NCBI RefSeq assembly: GCF_005083845.1
Contig: NZ_CP034894.1
Coordinates: forward strand, 570,212 to 634,211
From: Buchnera aphidicola (Aphis helianthi)
Lineage (GTDB): Bacteria; Pseudomonadota; Gammaproteobacteria; Enterobacterales; Enterobacteriaceae
Reading direction: 5' to 3'
Length of the DNA: 64,000 nt
In this document: piece by piece, positions 49,218 to 59,565 of the stretch
Layout: each line of letters begins with the position of its first letter
Numbering within the stretch: position 1 is the stretch's first letter
Notes under the pieces: model-generated
What the model was told of the DNA's origin: nothing
Seen by the model: only the letters and a program-made list of their open reading frames with translations
The model's database searches: none
Made by a program: the position numbers and the translations under genes

Positions 49218-49291
49218 TCGGCGAAAGAGGATTTGAACCTCTGACCTACTGGTCCCAAACCAGTTGCGCTACCAAGCTGCGCTATTCGCCG
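49218..49291 (-). tRNA. tRNA-Pro (anticodon TGG)
   Basis: A 74-nt cloverleaf: acceptor CGGCGAA with TTCGCCG, anticodon arm ACTGG-TTTGGGA-CCAGT, T loop TTCAAAT, discriminator A. It is close to E. coli ProM. CCA is not encoded. It is the last gene of the minus-strand Arg-His-Pro cluster. E. coli has argX-hisR-leuT-proM, so leuT has dropped out. Confidence 0.96.
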
Positions 49292-49302
49292 TTTTTAAAT
49301 TT

Positions 49303-49379
49303 TGGGGTGGCTAATGGGACTTGAACCCATGACCACTGGAATCACAATCCAGCACTCTACCAACTGAGCTATAGCCACC
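49303..49379 (-). tRNA. tRNA-His (anticodon GTG)
   Basis: A 77-nt gene with the extra G at position -1 and encoded CCA. The anticodon arm is CTGGA-TTGTGAT-TCCAG, and the acceptor GTGGCT pairs with AGCCAC. It is close to E. coli HisR. It is the middle gene of the tRNA cluster. Confidence 0.96.
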
Positions 49380-49408
49380 AAATAAAAATATAATTATTTT
49401 ATATTAAA

Positions 49409-49482
49409 TGCGCTCGACAGGATTTGAACCTGATACCCCTATCTTCGGAAGATAGTGCTCTATCCAAATGAGCTACGAGCGC
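49409..49482 (-). tRNA. tRNA-Arg (anticodon CCG)
   Basis: A 74-nt cloverleaf: acceptor GCGCTCG with CGAGCGC, anticodon arm CTATC-TTCCGAA-GATAG, discriminator A, no encoded CCA. Compared with E. coli ArgX the anticodon stem has become AT-rich. It reads CGG, a very rare codon in this genome. It is the first gene of the cluster. Confidence 0.95.
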
Positions 49483-49502
49483 ATTTATAAAATATAAATT
49501 AA

Positions 49503-49531
49503 ATTTTATGACTAATCATTGTTATTGTCCA
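49503..49531 (-). promoter_or_regulatory. Promoter of the tRNA-Arg/His/Pro cluster
   Basis: On the minus strand, TGGACA (49531-49526), a 17-base spacer and TAAAAT (49508-49503) each match the sigma70 consensus at five of six positions. They lie about 20 bases before tRNA-Arg. No other gene on this strand reads through from rho without crossing about 100 bases. Confidence 0.65.
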
Positions 49532-49623
49532 GCTTTTTTTGTAAAAATTTCAAGATTAAAAAATTATTTTTTTTAAATTAAATTATATTGATTTATAATT
49601 TATAATTATTAAATAAAAAATAT

Positions 49624-50883
49624 TTAAGAACGTTTCATCATATCAAAAAATTCGTCATTAGTTTTAGTCATAGATAATTTATTTAACAAAAATTCCATTG
49701 CATCTATTTCACTCATAGGGTGAATAATTTTTCTTAATATCCACATTTTTTGAAGTTCATCTGGTAAGGTTAATAACTCTTCTTTTCTTGTTCCAGATCT
49801 GTTGTAATCAATCGCTGGAAAAACACGTTTTTCTGCTATTTTTCTAGATAATGGTAATTCCATATTTCCTGTACCTTTAAATTCTTCATAAATTACTTCA
49901 TCCATTTTTGAACCAGTATCAACTAATGCAGTTGCAATAATTGTTAAACTACCACCTTCTTCTACATTACGAGCAGCTCCAAAAAATCGTTTAGGTCGAT
50001 GTAGTGCATTTGCATCAACTCCTCCTGTTAATACCTTACCTGAAGCTGGAACAACAGTATTATAAGCACGTGCCAAACGTGTAATAGAATCAAGTAATAT
50101 AATAACATCTTTTCTGTGTTCGACTAATCGTTTTGCTTTTTCAATTACCATTTCTGCTACTTGTACATGTCTTGATGCTGGTTCGTCGAAAGTAGAAGCA
50201 ACAACTTCCCCTTTAACTAATCTTTGCATTTCAGTAACTTCTTCTGGTCTTTCGTCAATTAATAAAACCATTAAAACACAATCTGGATGATTATAAGCTA
50301 TACTTTGTGCAATATTCTGTAATAATATAGTTTTTCCTGCTTTTGGAGGTGCTACAATTAAACCTCTTTGACCTCTTCCTATAGGTGAAGCTAAATCTAA
50401 TACTCTTGCAGTTAAATCTTCTGTTGAACCATTTCCTCTTTCCATTCTTAGACGAGAATTAGCGTGTAAGGGTGTTAAATTTTCAAATAAAATTTTACTT
50501 CTTGCATTTTCAGGTTTATCATAATTAACTTCATTAACTTTTAATAAAGCAAAATATCTTTCACCTTCTTTAGGTGGTCTTATTTTTCCAGAGATAGTAT
50601 CACCAGTTCTTAAGTTAAACCTACGAATTTGACTAGGTGATACATATATATCATCAGGACCAGCTAAATAAGAGCTATCAGCAGAACGAAGAAATCCAAA
50701 TCCATCTTGTAATATCTCTAAAACTCCGTCTCCAAATATATCTTCTCCACTTTTTGCATGTTGTTTAAGGATGGCAAAAATAATATCTTGTTTACGCATA
50801 CGCGCTAAATTTTCCAACCCCATTTTTTCACCAAGAATAATTAATTCGGAAACTGGCATATTTTTAAGTGCGGTAAGATTCAT
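49624..50883 (-). CDS. rho: Transcription termination factor Rho
   Basis: 419 residues, exactly collinear with E. coli Rho. The RNA-binding domain has DGFGFLRS, and the P-loop APPKAGKT carries K181 and K184. [12 protein letters not shown], the Q-loop [13 protein letters not shown] and the R-loop region [24 protein letters not shown] are conserved. It is one of the best conserved proteins here. It lies about 120 bases after trxA, its E. coli neighbour, without rhlB. Retention of Rho alongside several intrinsic terminators means both termination modes operate. Confidence 0.98.
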   Translation of the reverse strand: MNLTALKNMPVSELIILGEKMGLENLARMRKQDIIFAILKQHAKSGEDIFGDGVLEILQDGFGFLRSADSSYLAGPDDIYVSPSQIRRFNLRTGDTISGKIRPPKEGERYFALLKVNEVNYDKPENARSKILFENLTPLHANSRLRMERGNGSTEDLTARVLDLASPIGRGQRGLIVAPPKAGKTILLQNIAQSIAYNHPDCVLMVLLIDERPEEVTEMQRLVKGEVVASTFDEPASRHVQVAEMVIEKAKRLVEHRKDVIILLDSITRLARAYNTVVPASGKVLTGGVDANALHRPKRFFGAARNVEEGGSLTIIATALVDTGSKMDEVIYEEFKGTGNMELPLSRKIAEKRVFPAIDYNRSGTRKEELLTLPDELQKMWILRKIIHPMSEIDAMEFLLNKLSMTKTNDEFFDMMKRS

Positions 50884-50999
50884 AATGGTGGGTTCTTAGT
50901 AAAATCGGGGTAAATCTTGAAATGATAATTTTGACATAATGTATATTTTTATTAAAAAATTTTTATAAAATTTAATTATTAAATTAAAAATTAGTAAAT

Positions 51000-51326
51000 T
51001 TATTTAATATTCTCATCTAAAAATGTTTGGAGTTGTAATTTAGAAATCGCTCCAATTTTAGTTGCGAGAACCTGACTATTATGAAATAATAATAATGCAG
51101 GAATACCTCGAATAGAATACATAGGTGCTGTTTTTGGACTTTTTTCGATATTCAGTTTTCCAATTTGAATTTTATTAACATATTCATTTGCTATTTCTTC
51201 TAAAATAGGTGCTAACATTTTACATGGATTACACCATTCAGCCCAAAAGTCAACTAATATAAAACCTGTTTTTTTTAATACTTTTTCTTCAAAGTTTTGA
51301 TCAGTCAATTCAATGATATTATTCAT
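51000..51326 (-). CDS. trxA: Thioredoxin 1, with an altered active site CNPC
   Basis: 108 residues (E. coli 109). The thioredoxin fold is complete: [21 protein letters not shown], and [12 protein letters not shown] with the cis-Pro. The active site reads W-C32-N-P-C35-K instead of the usual WCGPCK, read directly from the codons TGT AAT CCA TGT. The dipeptide between the cysteines strongly influences redox potential, so this may not be a standard reductant. It lies between rep and rho, the E. coli order. Confidence 0.95.
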   Translation of the reverse strand: MNNIIELTDQNFEEKVLKKTGFILVDFWAEWCNPCKMLAPILEEIANEYVNKIQIGKLNIEKSPKTAPMYSIRGIPALLLFHNSQVLATKIGAISKLQLQTFLDENIK

Positions 51327-51457
51327 TTTTTATTTACTCCATAAAAAAATTTAAAAACTTTAATTTTTTATAAATGTTATTTATAATATTATCATTTTTA
51401 AAAATTGATTTAAACTAAAATTATAGAATTTTTGTGTTTTAATATATTCTAAAAAAA

Positions 51458-53473
51458 TTATTTTTTTATTTTTATTATTTGTTTTAGATCATTTATTTTT
51501 TTTATATTATATTGTATATTATTTGCAGAATTAGTTAAAAGAATATTTTGATCCCAATGTAAATCTTCTTTAGGCAATTCATATAAAAATCTACTCGGTA
51601 CTGTATATAATTTTTGACCATATTTTATTCTTGTTTGACAGTATGTTAAAAATAGTTGTTTTTTTGCCCGAGTCATTCCTACATAAGCTAATCTACGTTC
51701 TTCTTCTATGTTATTTTCAGTAATGCTTTTGATATTTGGTAAAATACCTTCACTCATACCAATAATAAAAACAGAAGAAAATTCTAATCCTTTAGATGAA
51801 TGTAATGTCATTAATTGTACTTGATTAGCATCTTTAGGTTTTTTTGTATTGTTAATTATATCACGAAGTGTCATTTTTGTAATAATTTCTAGTAAATTCA
51901 TAGGTTTTTCAAAATTATTTCCTTTTAATAAACTTTTTATCCAATTAGATAACATATAAATATTATTCACACTGTTTTTTATCTTATCAGATTCTTTTAA
52001 ATTTTTAGACAACCATGATTCATATTGAATATCATTAATAATTACATCTAAAATACAAGAGGGTTTAGAAAAAGATAACAAAGTGATTTCATTAATCCAA
52101 GTAATAAATTTTGTTATTTTATTGACTGTTGAAACTCTTAAAATTTTTTTTATTTCTGGATCACTACTAATTTGAAAAAAACTTGTATTTTTTTTAATAG
52201 CAAGTTCTTCTATTTTATTAAGTGTAGTGATTCCTATGCGACGACATGGAGTATTTAATACTCTTATAAATGCATAATTATCATTATGATTAATAATTAA
52301 TCGTAGATAACTTAATAAATCTTTAATTTCAGGACGTGAAAAAAATGATGAATTATTAGAAATGTTATAAGGAATATTTCGTTTTAAAAAAATTTTTTCA
52401 AGAATTTGAGATTGATAATTACCTCGATATAATATAGCGTAATCTTTATATTGTATTTTACCTTTAGTACATTGACAAATTATTTTTTGTGCTATTTTTT
52501 CTGCTTCACTTTCTTCATTTTTAGCAATTATAATTTTAATTTTATTTCCATATTTTAATTTAGAAAATAATTTTTTTTTAAAATAGTTTGGATTACATGA
52601 AATCAGTTTATTTGCAACATTTAGTATTCTTCCATAAGAACGATAATTTTGTTCCATTTTAATAATTTTTAAATTAGGAAAATCTTTTTGTAACAAAAAA
52701 ATATTTTGAGTTGTAGCACCTCTCCATGAATATATTGATTGGTCATCATCTCCTACTAAAGTAAAATTAGAATTTTTATTAGTTAGCGTTTTTATTAATT
52801 CGTATTGACTAGTACTAGTATCTTGATATTCATCGATCAATAAATATGTAATTTTTTTTTGCCAACGATTTTTTATAATTTGATTTTTTTTAAATAATAA
52901 TGTGGGTATGCAAATCAAATCATCAAAATCTAATGTATTTGATTCACGTAAATAAATAGTATATTTTTTATAAAAATATGCAAAATCTTTTTCTTCATTA
53001 GATTTAACTAATAATTGTACATCTTCAGGTGTATAAAATTTATTTTTCCAATAAGAAATCATAAAAATTAAATGTTTTAATAATTTTGTATCATTTTTAA
53101 TTTTTTTATTAGTAATTTTTTTTAATAATGCAATTTGATCTTTTTCATCGAATAAAGAAAAATTAGAATTTAATTCTAAAAAATCAATTTCTTTTTTAAT
53201 AATTTTTAATCCAAATGAATGAAACGTTGAAATAATCATTTGTTGTATTTGAAATATACTTAAATATTCTAAAAGACGTAGTTTTATTTCATGAGCAGCT
53301 TTATTGGTAAAAGTTAAAGCAATAATATTATTAGGTTGATATTGACAATATTTGATTAAATAAATAATTTTATTAATAATTACTTTTGTTTTTCCTGAAC
53401 CAGCCCCTGCTAGTATTAAACAGGGACCATTAACAAATTCTACAGCATTTTTTTGAATGTAATTAAGAGGCAT
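51458..53473 (-). CDS. rep: ATP-dependent DNA helicase Rep
   Basis: 671 residues (E. coli 673). It is a superfamily 1A helicase with the Q motif MPLNYIQKNAVEF, Walker A AGAGSGKT near residues 22-29, Walker B LLIDEYQDTS and GDDDQSIYSWRGA. It also has MTLHSSKGLEFSSVFIIG and EERRLAYVGMTRAKKQL. Rep removes proteins ahead of forks and works with DnaB. The uvrD paralogue can be confused with it, but length and position beside trxA-rho and ilvC favour Rep. It follows ilvC on the same strand. Confidence 0.95.
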   Translation of the reverse strand: MPLNYIQKNAVEFVNGPCLILAGAGSGKTKVIINKIIYLIKYCQYQPNNIIALTFTNKAAHEIKLRLLEYLSIFQIQQMIISTFHSFGLKIIKKEIDFLELNSNFSLFDEKDQIALLKKITNKKIKNDTKLLKHLIFMISYWKNKFYTPEDVQLLVKSNEEKDFAYFYKKYTIYLRESNTLDFDDLICIPTLLFKKNQIIKNRWQKKITYLLIDEYQDTSTSQYELIKTLTNKNSNFTLVGDDDQSIYSWRGATTQNIFLLQKDFPNLKIIKMEQNYRSYGRILNVANKLISCNPNYFKKKLFSKLKYGNKIKIIIAKNEESEAEKIAQKIICQCTKGKIQYKDYAILYRGNYQSQILEKIFLKRNIPYNISNNSSFFSRPEIKDLLSYLRLIINHNDNYAFIRVLNTPCRRIGITTLNKIEELAIKKNTSFFQISSDPEIKKILRVSTVNKITKFITWINEITLLSFSKPSCILDVIINDIQYESWLSKNLKESDKIKNSVNNIYMLSNWIKSLLKGNNFEKPMNLLEIITKMTLRDIINNTKKPKDANQVQLMTLHSSKGLEFSSVFIIGMSEGILPNIKSITENNIEEERRLAYVGMTRAKKQLFLTYCQTRIKYGQKLYTVPSRFLYELPKEDLHWDQNILLTNSANNIQYNIKKINDLKQIIKIKK

Positions 53474-53548
53474 AATAAATAATCAAATAGTAATTAAATT
53501 AATTGAATAAAGGTTTTTTTAAATTTTTTTAAACAGATTAAATATATA

Positions 53549-55021
53549 TTATTGAGCTACTGAAATGGTTTTCATTTCTTTCATATAGTTTCTTAACTTG
53601 TACCCAATAATTTCAATTGGATGATTTCTTATTTTTTCGTTAATTTTATATAATTCAATATTATCTATTGGTGTTTTAGGTAATGATAATCCTAAATCAT
53701 ATTTATCAAGATTCATTATAAAATTTTTTAAAATAGGATAAGCCGAATCAGAAAAAAGATAACTACCATATTCAGCTGTATCTGAAATAACCATATTCAT
53801 TTCATATAATTTTTTTCTTGCAATTGTATTAGCAATTAATGGTAATTCATGTAAAGACTCATAATAAGCTGATTCACTTTTAATACCTGATTTTAACATC
53901 GTTTCAAAAGCTAATTCAATTCCTGATTTTAATATTGCAACCATTAATGTGCCATGATCATAATATTCTTGTTCACATATTTTTTTTAAATAAATAGGAG
54001 ATTTTTCAAAAGATTTTTCTTTTATATTGCTACGCCAGTTTAATAATTTTATGTCATTATTATCCCAATCTTTTATCATTTCATTAGAAAATTCACCTGA
54101 AATAATATCGTCCATATGCTTCTGAAATAATGGTGTTAACATTATTTTTAATTTTTCAGATAATTTAAAAGCTCTTATTTTAGATTGATTTGAAAGTCGG
54201 TCCATCATTAATGTAATACCTCCATGTTTTAATGATTCAGTTATCGTTTCCCATCCATATTGTATTAATTTTCCAGAATAGCTAGGATCATTTTGATCTT
54301 TAATTAATTTTTCATAACATATTAATGATGCTGTTTGTAACATTCCACATAAAATTGTTTGTTCTCCCATTAAATCAGATTTGACTTCTGCTATAAATGA
54401 AGATTCTAAAACTCCAGCACGATGACCGCCTATTGAAAATGCCCATGCTTTAGCAATATCTAAACCATTTTTTTTTGGATCATTATCAGAATGAACAGCA
54501 ATCAATGTTGGTACTCCAAAACCTCGGTTAAATTCTTCTCTAACTTCTGTGCCTGGACATTTTGGTGCAACCATAATAACTGTTATATCTTTTCTTATTT
54601 TTTCAGCACATTCTACAATATTAAAACCATGTGAATATCCTAAACATGAATAAGGTTTCATTAATTTTTGAACTTCTTGAATTACATTTTTATGTTGTTT
54701 ATCAGGTGTTAAATTAATAACTAAATCAGCGTATGGAATTAAATTTTCGTAACTATTTACTTTAAAGTTATGATTTTTAGCATTACACCAAGATTTATTT
54801 TTTTTTAAAATACTTGTCTTTTTAAGTGCAAAAGCAATATCTAATCCAGAATCCCTCATATTTAAACCTTGGTTTAAACCTTGTGATCCGCATCCTATAA
54901 TAACAATTTTTTTATTTTTTAAAATATTATTTTCATTATTAAATTCTTTTCTTTTCATAAAACGACATTTTTTAATTTCTTTAATTTTTTGACGAAAACA
55001 TAGTTTATTAAAATAGTTCAT
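53549..55021 (-). CDS. ilvC: Ketol-acid reductoisomerase (class II, long form)
   Basis: 490 residues (E. coli 491), with the duplicated C-terminal knotted domain typical of class II. NADPH-binding [45 protein letters not shown] and the Mg-binding [13 protein letters not shown] are intact, and [15 protein letters not shown] marks the second repeat. It makes the dihydroxy acids of valine and isoleucine synthesis. It lies 42 bases after ilvD on the same strand. The ilvY regulator found beside ilvC in E. coli is absent. Confidence 0.97.
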   Translation of the reverse strand: MNYFNKLCFRQKIKEIKKCRFMKRKEFNNENNILKNKKIVIIGCGSQGLNQGLNMRDSGLDIAFALKKTSILKKNKSWCNAKNHNFKVNSYENLIPYADLVINLTPDKQHKNVIQEVQKLMKPYSCLGYSHGFNIVECAEKIRKDITVIMVAPKCPGTEVREEFNRGFGVPTLIAVHSDNDPKKNGLDIAKAWAFSIGGHRAGVLESSFIAEVKSDLMGEQTILCGMLQTASLICYEKLIKDQNDPSYSGKLIQYGWETITESLKHGGITLMMDRLSNQSKIRAFKLSEKLKIMLTPLFQKHMDDIISGEFSNEMIKDWDNNDIKLLNWRSNIKEKSFEKSPIYLKKICEQEYYDHGTLMVAILKSGIELAFETMLKSGIKSESAYYESLHELPLIANTIARKKLYEMNMVISDTAEYGSYLFSDSAYPILKNFIMNLDKYDLGLSLPKTPIDNIELYKINEKIRNHPIEIIGYKLRNYMKEMKTISVAQ

Positions 55022-55063
55022 GTTAGTATTTCCAACTATAAAATTAATTTATTATTAAATATT

Positions 55064-56917
55064 TTAAAGATTGAATAATTTGTTTTTATCTCTTATTGCA
55101 CCAGTATCTGAACTAGTTGCACAAGAAGCATAAAATTTTAATGCTAAAGAAATTTTTCTTTTCCGATTTAACGGTTTAAAAGCTTTTTTGCCTTTTAATT
55201 TTTCTTTTATCATTCGATTTTTCAGTTCTTGTTCAGTAACATTTAAATGAATTTTCTTTTGGTGAATATTAATTTGAATATTATCTCCATTTTGAACTAA
55301 TGCTATAATTCCTTGATTTGCAGCTTCAGGTGAAACATGTCCTATTGATAATCCTGATGTACCTCCAGAAAATCGACCATCAGTAATTAATGCACATTCT
55401 TTATCTAAGTTCATAGATTTTAAATATGTTGTAGGATATAACATTTCTTGCATTCCAGGTCCTCCCTTCGGACCTTCGTATCGAATTACTATAACATCGC
55501 CAGGGATAATTTTTCCTTCTAATATTGATTTAACTGCTTCTTCTTGACTTTCGTATACCTTTGCTATTCCAGAAAAAATATAATTTTCTTTATTTATACT
55601 AGCAGTCTTTATTATACAGCCATTTTTCGCTAAATTTCCATATAAAACAGATAAACCACCTTCTTTACTATAAGCATTGTCACAAGATCGAATACATCCT
55701 GTACTTCTGTTTTTATCTAATTTATTCCATCTAAAATTTTGAGAAAACGGTTTTACTGTTCGAACACCTCCAGGTCCTGCATGAAACATTTTTATTATAT
55801 TGCTTTTTTTAGTACATAAGATATCATAATCGTTTAATGTTTTTTCTAAAGTTAATCCTAATATATTTATAGTTTTATTATTTAATAAATTATAACGATT
55901 TAGTTCTCCTAATATACCCATCACACCACCGGCTCGGTGTACATCTTCTACATGATATAATTTTGTACTTGGAGCAACTTTACAAATATGTGGAGTTTTT
56001 TTTGAAAGATAATCAATGTTAGACATCTTAAAATTAATATCTCCTTCATTTGCAGCAGCTAATAAATGCAATATAGTGTTTGTAGATCCACCCATTGCAA
56101 TATCTAACGTCATTGCATTTTTAAAAGATTCTTTATTTGCAATATTTCTAGGTAAAAATTGTTCGTTATTATTTTCATAATATTTTTTTGTGATTTTTAC
56201 TATTGTTTTAGCTGCTTGTTTAAATAATCTTTTTCGGTCAACATGAGTAGCTAGTAATGTTCCATTTCCTGGCAAGGCTAAACCAATTGCTTCCATTAAG
56301 CAATTCATAGAATTAGCAGTAAACATACCTGAACAAGATCCACAGGTAGGACATGACGATAATTCTATATTTTTAATAAATTCATCTGAATTTTTAGTAT
56401 TTCCTCCATGAATAATTGAATCAACTAAATCAATTTTTTCTATTTTTTGTTTTATTTTTATTTTTCCTGCTTCCATTGGCCCCCCTGAAATAAAAACAGA
56501 AGGTATATTTAAACGCATTGCAGCCATAAACATTGCAGGTGTAATTTTATCGCAATTCGAAACACATATCATTGCATCTACACAATGAGCGTTAATTACA
56601 TACTCTATAGAATCTGCAATTAGTTCACGAGAGGGAAGGGAATATAACATTCCCGAATGTCCCATGGCAATTCCATCATCTATTGCAATAGTATTAAATT
56701 CTTTAGGAACACCACCTGATTTAAATATTTCTTTTGAAATTATTTTACCTACTTCTTGTAAATGAATATGACCTGGTACAAATTGAGAAAATGAATTAAC
56801 TATTGCAATAATTGGTTTTTTAAAATCTTCATCTGTCATGCCTGTAGCACGCCATAAAGATCTAGCTCCAGACATATTTCTTCCTTGAGTGGTTGTAAAA
56901 GAACGATATTTAGGCAT
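55064..56917 (-). CDS. ilvD: Dihydroxy-acid dehydratase
   Basis: 617 residues (E. coli 616). The Fe-S ligands lie in [16 protein letters not shown] and [41 protein letters not shown] is conserved near the C-terminus. It dehydrates dihydroxy acids to the keto acids that yield isoleucine and valine. With ilvC it forms a two-gene operon that feeds the host two essential amino acids. The upstream gap to tRNA-Trp shows no attenuator leader peptide, so E. coli-type attenuation is not visible. Its Fe-S cluster depends on the isc genes next door. Confidence 0.97.
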   Translation of the reverse strand: MPKYRSFTTTQGRNMSGARSLWRATGMTDEDFKKPIIAIVNSFSQFVPGHIHLQEVGKIISKEIFKSGGVPKEFNTIAIDDGIAMGHSGMLYSLPSRELIADSIEYVINAHCVDAMICVSNCDKITPAMFMAAMRLNIPSVFISGGPMEAGKIKIKQKIEKIDLVDSIIHGGNTKNSDEFIKNIELSSCPTCGSCSGMFTANSMNCLMEAIGLALPGNGTLLATHVDRKRLFKQAAKTIVKITKKYYENNNEQFLPRNIANKESFKNAMTLDIAMGGSTNTILHLLAAANEGDINFKMSNIDYLSKKTPHICKVAPSTKLYHVEDVHRAGGVMGILGELNRYNLLNNKTINILGLTLEKTLNDYDILCTKKSNIIKMFHAGPGGVRTVKPFSQNFRWNKLDKNRSTGCIRSCDNAYSKEGGLSVLYGNLAKNGCIIKTASINKENYIFSGIAKVYESQEEAVKSILEGKIIPGDVIVIRYEGPKGGPGMQEMLYPTTYLKSMNLDKECALITDGRFSGGTSGLSIGHVSPEAANQGIIALVQNGDNIQINIHQKKIHLNVTEQELKNRMIKEKLKGKKAFKPLNRKRKISLALKFYASCATSSDTGAIRDKNKLFNL

Positions 56918-57058
56918 GTTTTAGATTACCTCATAAAATATTATTTTTTAAGATAATTTTTGAAATATATATATTTTATATATTAAAATATAAGAATAAT
57001 ATTTTATACAATTAATTGATTTTAAAGGAAATTATTTTATAATCTGATGAGTGAAATT

Positions 57059-57134
57059 TGGCAGGGGTGGAAGGATTCGAACCTACAACTTTCGGTTTTG
57101 GAGACCGATGCTCTACCAATTGAACTACACCCCT
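57059..57134 (-). tRNA. tRNA-Trp (anticodon CCA)
   Basis: A 76-nt gene with encoded 3' CCA: acceptor AGGGGTG with CACCCCT, D arm AGTTCAATTGGTAGA, anticodon loop CTCCAAA, T loop TTCGAAT, discriminator G. It is close to E. coli TrpT. It lies between ilvD and iscS. Confidence 0.97.
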
Positions 57135-57163
57135 TAATGATGTTTAAATCTTTAAAAAAAATA

Positions 57164-57192
57164 ATTATATTCTTAATTAATAAAAAAGTCTA
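57164..57192 (-). promoter_or_regulatory. Promoter of tRNA-Trp
   Basis: On the minus strand, -35 TAGACT (57192-57187), a 17-base spacer and a perfect -10 TATAAT (57169-57164) precede tRNA-Trp by 30 bases. Confidence 0.6.
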
Positions 57193-57299
57193 GTTTGTAT
57201 TTTATAAAAATTCTATCTTAAAAGTATATTTATTTTTAGATCTAAATTTTTGTTAAAATGATAGAATATTAATTTTATTATAGAAAGGTAAGTAATTCT

Positions 57300-58514
57300 A
57301 TGAAAACTCCAATTTATTTAGATTATGCAGCTACTACTCCAGTAGATTTTCAAGTTGCTAAAAAAATGATGAATTATCTAACAATAGATGGAATATTTGG
57401 AAATCCAGCTTCTCGGTCGCATAAATTCGGTTGGGAAGCAGAAGAAATAGTTGATATTGCTCGAAATCAAATATCTGATTTAATTGGAGCGGATTCACGT
57501 GAAATCATATTTACTTCTGGTGCAACCGAATCAAATAATTTAGCTATTAAGGGTATTGCTTTATTTCATAAAAAAAAAGGGAATCATATTATTACAAGTA
57601 AAACTGAACATAAATCAGTATTAGATGCTTGTAGATATTTAGAAAGTCAAGGTTTTTCTATAACTTATTTAACTCCTAAAAATAATGGAATTATTGATTT
57701 AAACGATTTAAAAAAACACATAAAGAAAAATACTATACTTGTTTCTATAATGCATGTAAATAATGAAACTGGAATTATACAAGACATTAATAGTATTTCT
57801 GAAATTTGTAAATCTCGTGATATTTTTTTTCATGTAGATGCTACTCAAAGCATAGGTAAGATAGATATTAATATAAAGAATTCATTTGTAGATTTAATGT
57901 CTTTTTCAGCGCATAAATTATATGGACCAAAGGGTATTGGAGGGTTATATATTCGTCGTAAACCTCGTGTTCGTTTATTAGCATCTTTACATGGTGGGGG
58001 GCATGAAAGAGGTATGAGAGCTGGAACTTTACCGGTACATCAAATTGTTGGAATGGGAGAAGCATTTGAATTAGCACGAAAAAAAATAAAAGATGATTTT
58101 ATTCATTTAAATAATTTAAGAAATGATTTATGGAATGGAATTAAAAACATTGAAGAAGTATATTTGAATAGTGATTTAAAACAGGGAGCACCTCATATTT
58201 TAAATGTTAGTTTTAATTATGTTGAAGGTGAATCATTAATTATGTCACTTAAAGATTTAGCAATTTCTTCGGGTTCAGCATGTACTTCATCTAGTTTAGA
58301 ACCTTCTTATGTATTAAGAGCATTAGGAATAAAAGATGAATTAGCACATAGTTCTATTCGTTTTTCTATTGGTAGATTTACAACAAAAGAAGAAATTCAA
58401 CATACAATCAAATTAGTTCATAAATCTATTTTTAAACTTCGGGAACTGTCACCATTATGGGAAATGTTTAAATCAGGAGTTGATTTAAATAGTATAGAAT
58501 GGGATCATAGTTAA
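57300..58514 (+). CDS. iscS: Cysteine desulfurase IscS
   Basis: 404 residues, identical in length to E. coli IscS. PLP-binding K206 sits in [14 protein letters not shown] and the persulfide Cys is C328 in [14 protein letters not shown]. The sequence is highly conserved throughout. It supplies sulfur for Fe-S clusters and for tRNA thiolation. It is the first gene of the isc operon. The iscR repressor that normally precedes it is missing, so the feedback control by cluster status is lost. Confidence 0.98.
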   Translation: MKTPIYLDYAATTPVDFQVAKKMMNYLTIDGIFGNPASRSHKFGWEAEEIVDIARNQISDLIGADSREIIFTSGATESNNLAIKGIALFHKKKGNHIITSKTEHKSVLDACRYLESQGFSITYLTPKNNGIIDLNDLKKHIKKNTILVSIMHVNNETGIIQDINSISEICKSRDIFFHVDATQSIGKIDINIKNSFVDLMSFSAHKLYGPKGIGGLYIRRKPRVRLLASLHGGGHERGMRAGTLPVHQIVGMGEAFELARKKIKDDFIHLNNLRNDLWNGIKNIEEVYLNSDLKQGAPHILNVSFNYVEGESLIMSLKDLAISSGSACTSSSLEPSYVLRALGIKDELAHSSIRFSIGRFTTKEEIQHTIKLVHKSIFKLRELSPLWEMFKSGVDLNSIEWDHS

Positions 58515-58546
58515 AGCAATAAAATCTAAATAAAAAGGTTGTTAAA

Positions 58547-58933
58547 ATGGCATATAGTAAAAAAGTTATGGATCATTATGAAAATCCTCGTAACGTTGGT
58601 TCATTTTCTAATTTAGATATTAATGTTGGTAGTGGATTAGTTGGAGCACCTGCTTGTGGTGATGTAATGAAATTACAAATCAAAGTTAATTCAAAAGGTA
58701 TTATTGAAGATGCTTGTTTTAAAACATATGGTTGCGGTTCTGCAATCGCTTCTAGTTCACTCGTAACAGAATGGATAAAAGGAAAATCAATTAAAGAAGC
58801 AGAATCCATTAAAAATACAAGTATTGTAGAAGAATTAGAATTGCCTCCAGTAAAAATTCATTGTTCTATTTTAGCAGAAGATGCTATTAAAGCTGCTATT
58901 GCAGATTATAAAAATAAAAAAAATAGAGAATAA
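58547..58933 (+). CDS. iscU: Iron-sulfur cluster scaffold IscU
   Basis: 128 residues, the E. coli length. The cluster ligands C37 (with D39), C63 and C106 are in place. The LPPVK motif (residues 99-103), which HscA binds, is intact. It accepts sulfur from IscS and builds [2Fe-2S] clusters. It lies 32 bases after iscS. iscA, which follows iscU in E. coli, is absent, and the gap to hscB holds only a hairpin. Confidence 0.98.
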   Translation: MAYSKKVMDHYENPRNVGSFSNLDINVGSGLVGAPACGDVMKLQIKVNSKGIIEDACFKTYGCGSAIASSSLVTEWIKGKSIKEAESIKNTSIVEELELPPVKIHCSILAEDAIKAAIADYKNKKNRE

Positions 58934-58948
58934 TATTTCTTCTTTAAT

Positions 58949-58986
58949 AATTTAATGTTGAAATATTTTCTTTTCAACATTAAATT
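58949..58986 (+). terminator. Hairpin between iscU and hscB, at the site of the lost iscA
   Basis: AATTTAATGTTGAAA pairs perfectly over 15 bp with TTTCAACATTAAATT around an 8-base loop. It lies 16 bases after the iscU stop. Without a strong T tract it may be a partial terminator or a processing and stability element that sets iscSU expression above hscBA-fdx. Confidence 0.55.
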
Positions 58987-59026
58987 TTGATTAAATATTT
59001 TTCAAACAGTGTAATTTAGGTGATTT

Positions 59027-59524
59027 ATGGATTATTTTACATTATTTATGTTGCCCAAAAAATTTAGAATAAATAAAGAATTATTAAATAATAATTTTTA
59101 TAAATTACAATTACAATTTCATCCTGATTTATTTATAAACGATTGTGAATCTAAAAAAAAATGGATTCTAGAAAAATCTATCAATATCAATAAGGGATAT
59201 AAAACTTTAAAAAGTTCATTGAATCGATCTATATACTTATTGTTATTACATGGTATTGAAATAAATCAAAAAAAACTATTATCTGACAATCAATTTTCTT
59301 TAAAAAAATATTTTTTTTTATATGAAGAATTAGAAAGTTTAAAAATAAATAATAATTACAATATAATTCATCTTAACGATTTTTCTAAGAAAATAGAAAA
59401 TGAAATAGAAAATTGCAAAAATATAATTGATTGTGAATTTAATAATAAAAATTGGAATCAAATTATTAATACAATATCTCAACTGTTGTTTTTAAAAAAA
59501 ATTAAAAAAAACTTAAAAACATAA
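59027..59524 (+). CDS. hscB: Co-chaperone HscB
   Basis: 165 residues (E. coli 171). The N-terminal J domain keeps the HPD tripeptide (32-34) in QFHPDLF. The C-terminal three-helix IscU-binding domain is present but strongly AT-drifted, rich in Asn, Lys and Ile. HscB delivers IscU to HscA and stimulates its ATPase. It is far less conserved than iscS and iscU. Confidence 0.94.
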   Translation: MDYFTLFMLPKKFRINKELLNNNFYKLQLQFHPDLFINDCESKKKWILEKSININKGYKTLKSSLNRSIYLLLLHGIEINQKKLLSDNQFSLKKYFFLYEELESLKINNNYNIIHLNDFSKKIENEIENCKNIIDCEFNNKNWNQIINTISQLLFLKKIKKNLKT

Positions 59525-59565
59525 CAATTTTTTACTTAAATTAAATAAATTAGGATGTTTTTAAT

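Noticed and set aside
58576-58809. Open frame on the minus strand inside iscU, and similar antisense frames such as 5257-5586, 27664-27870, 36812-37018 and 57868-58077
   Set aside because: They lie fully antisense to strongly conserved genes and have no family resemblance or ribosome-binding site.
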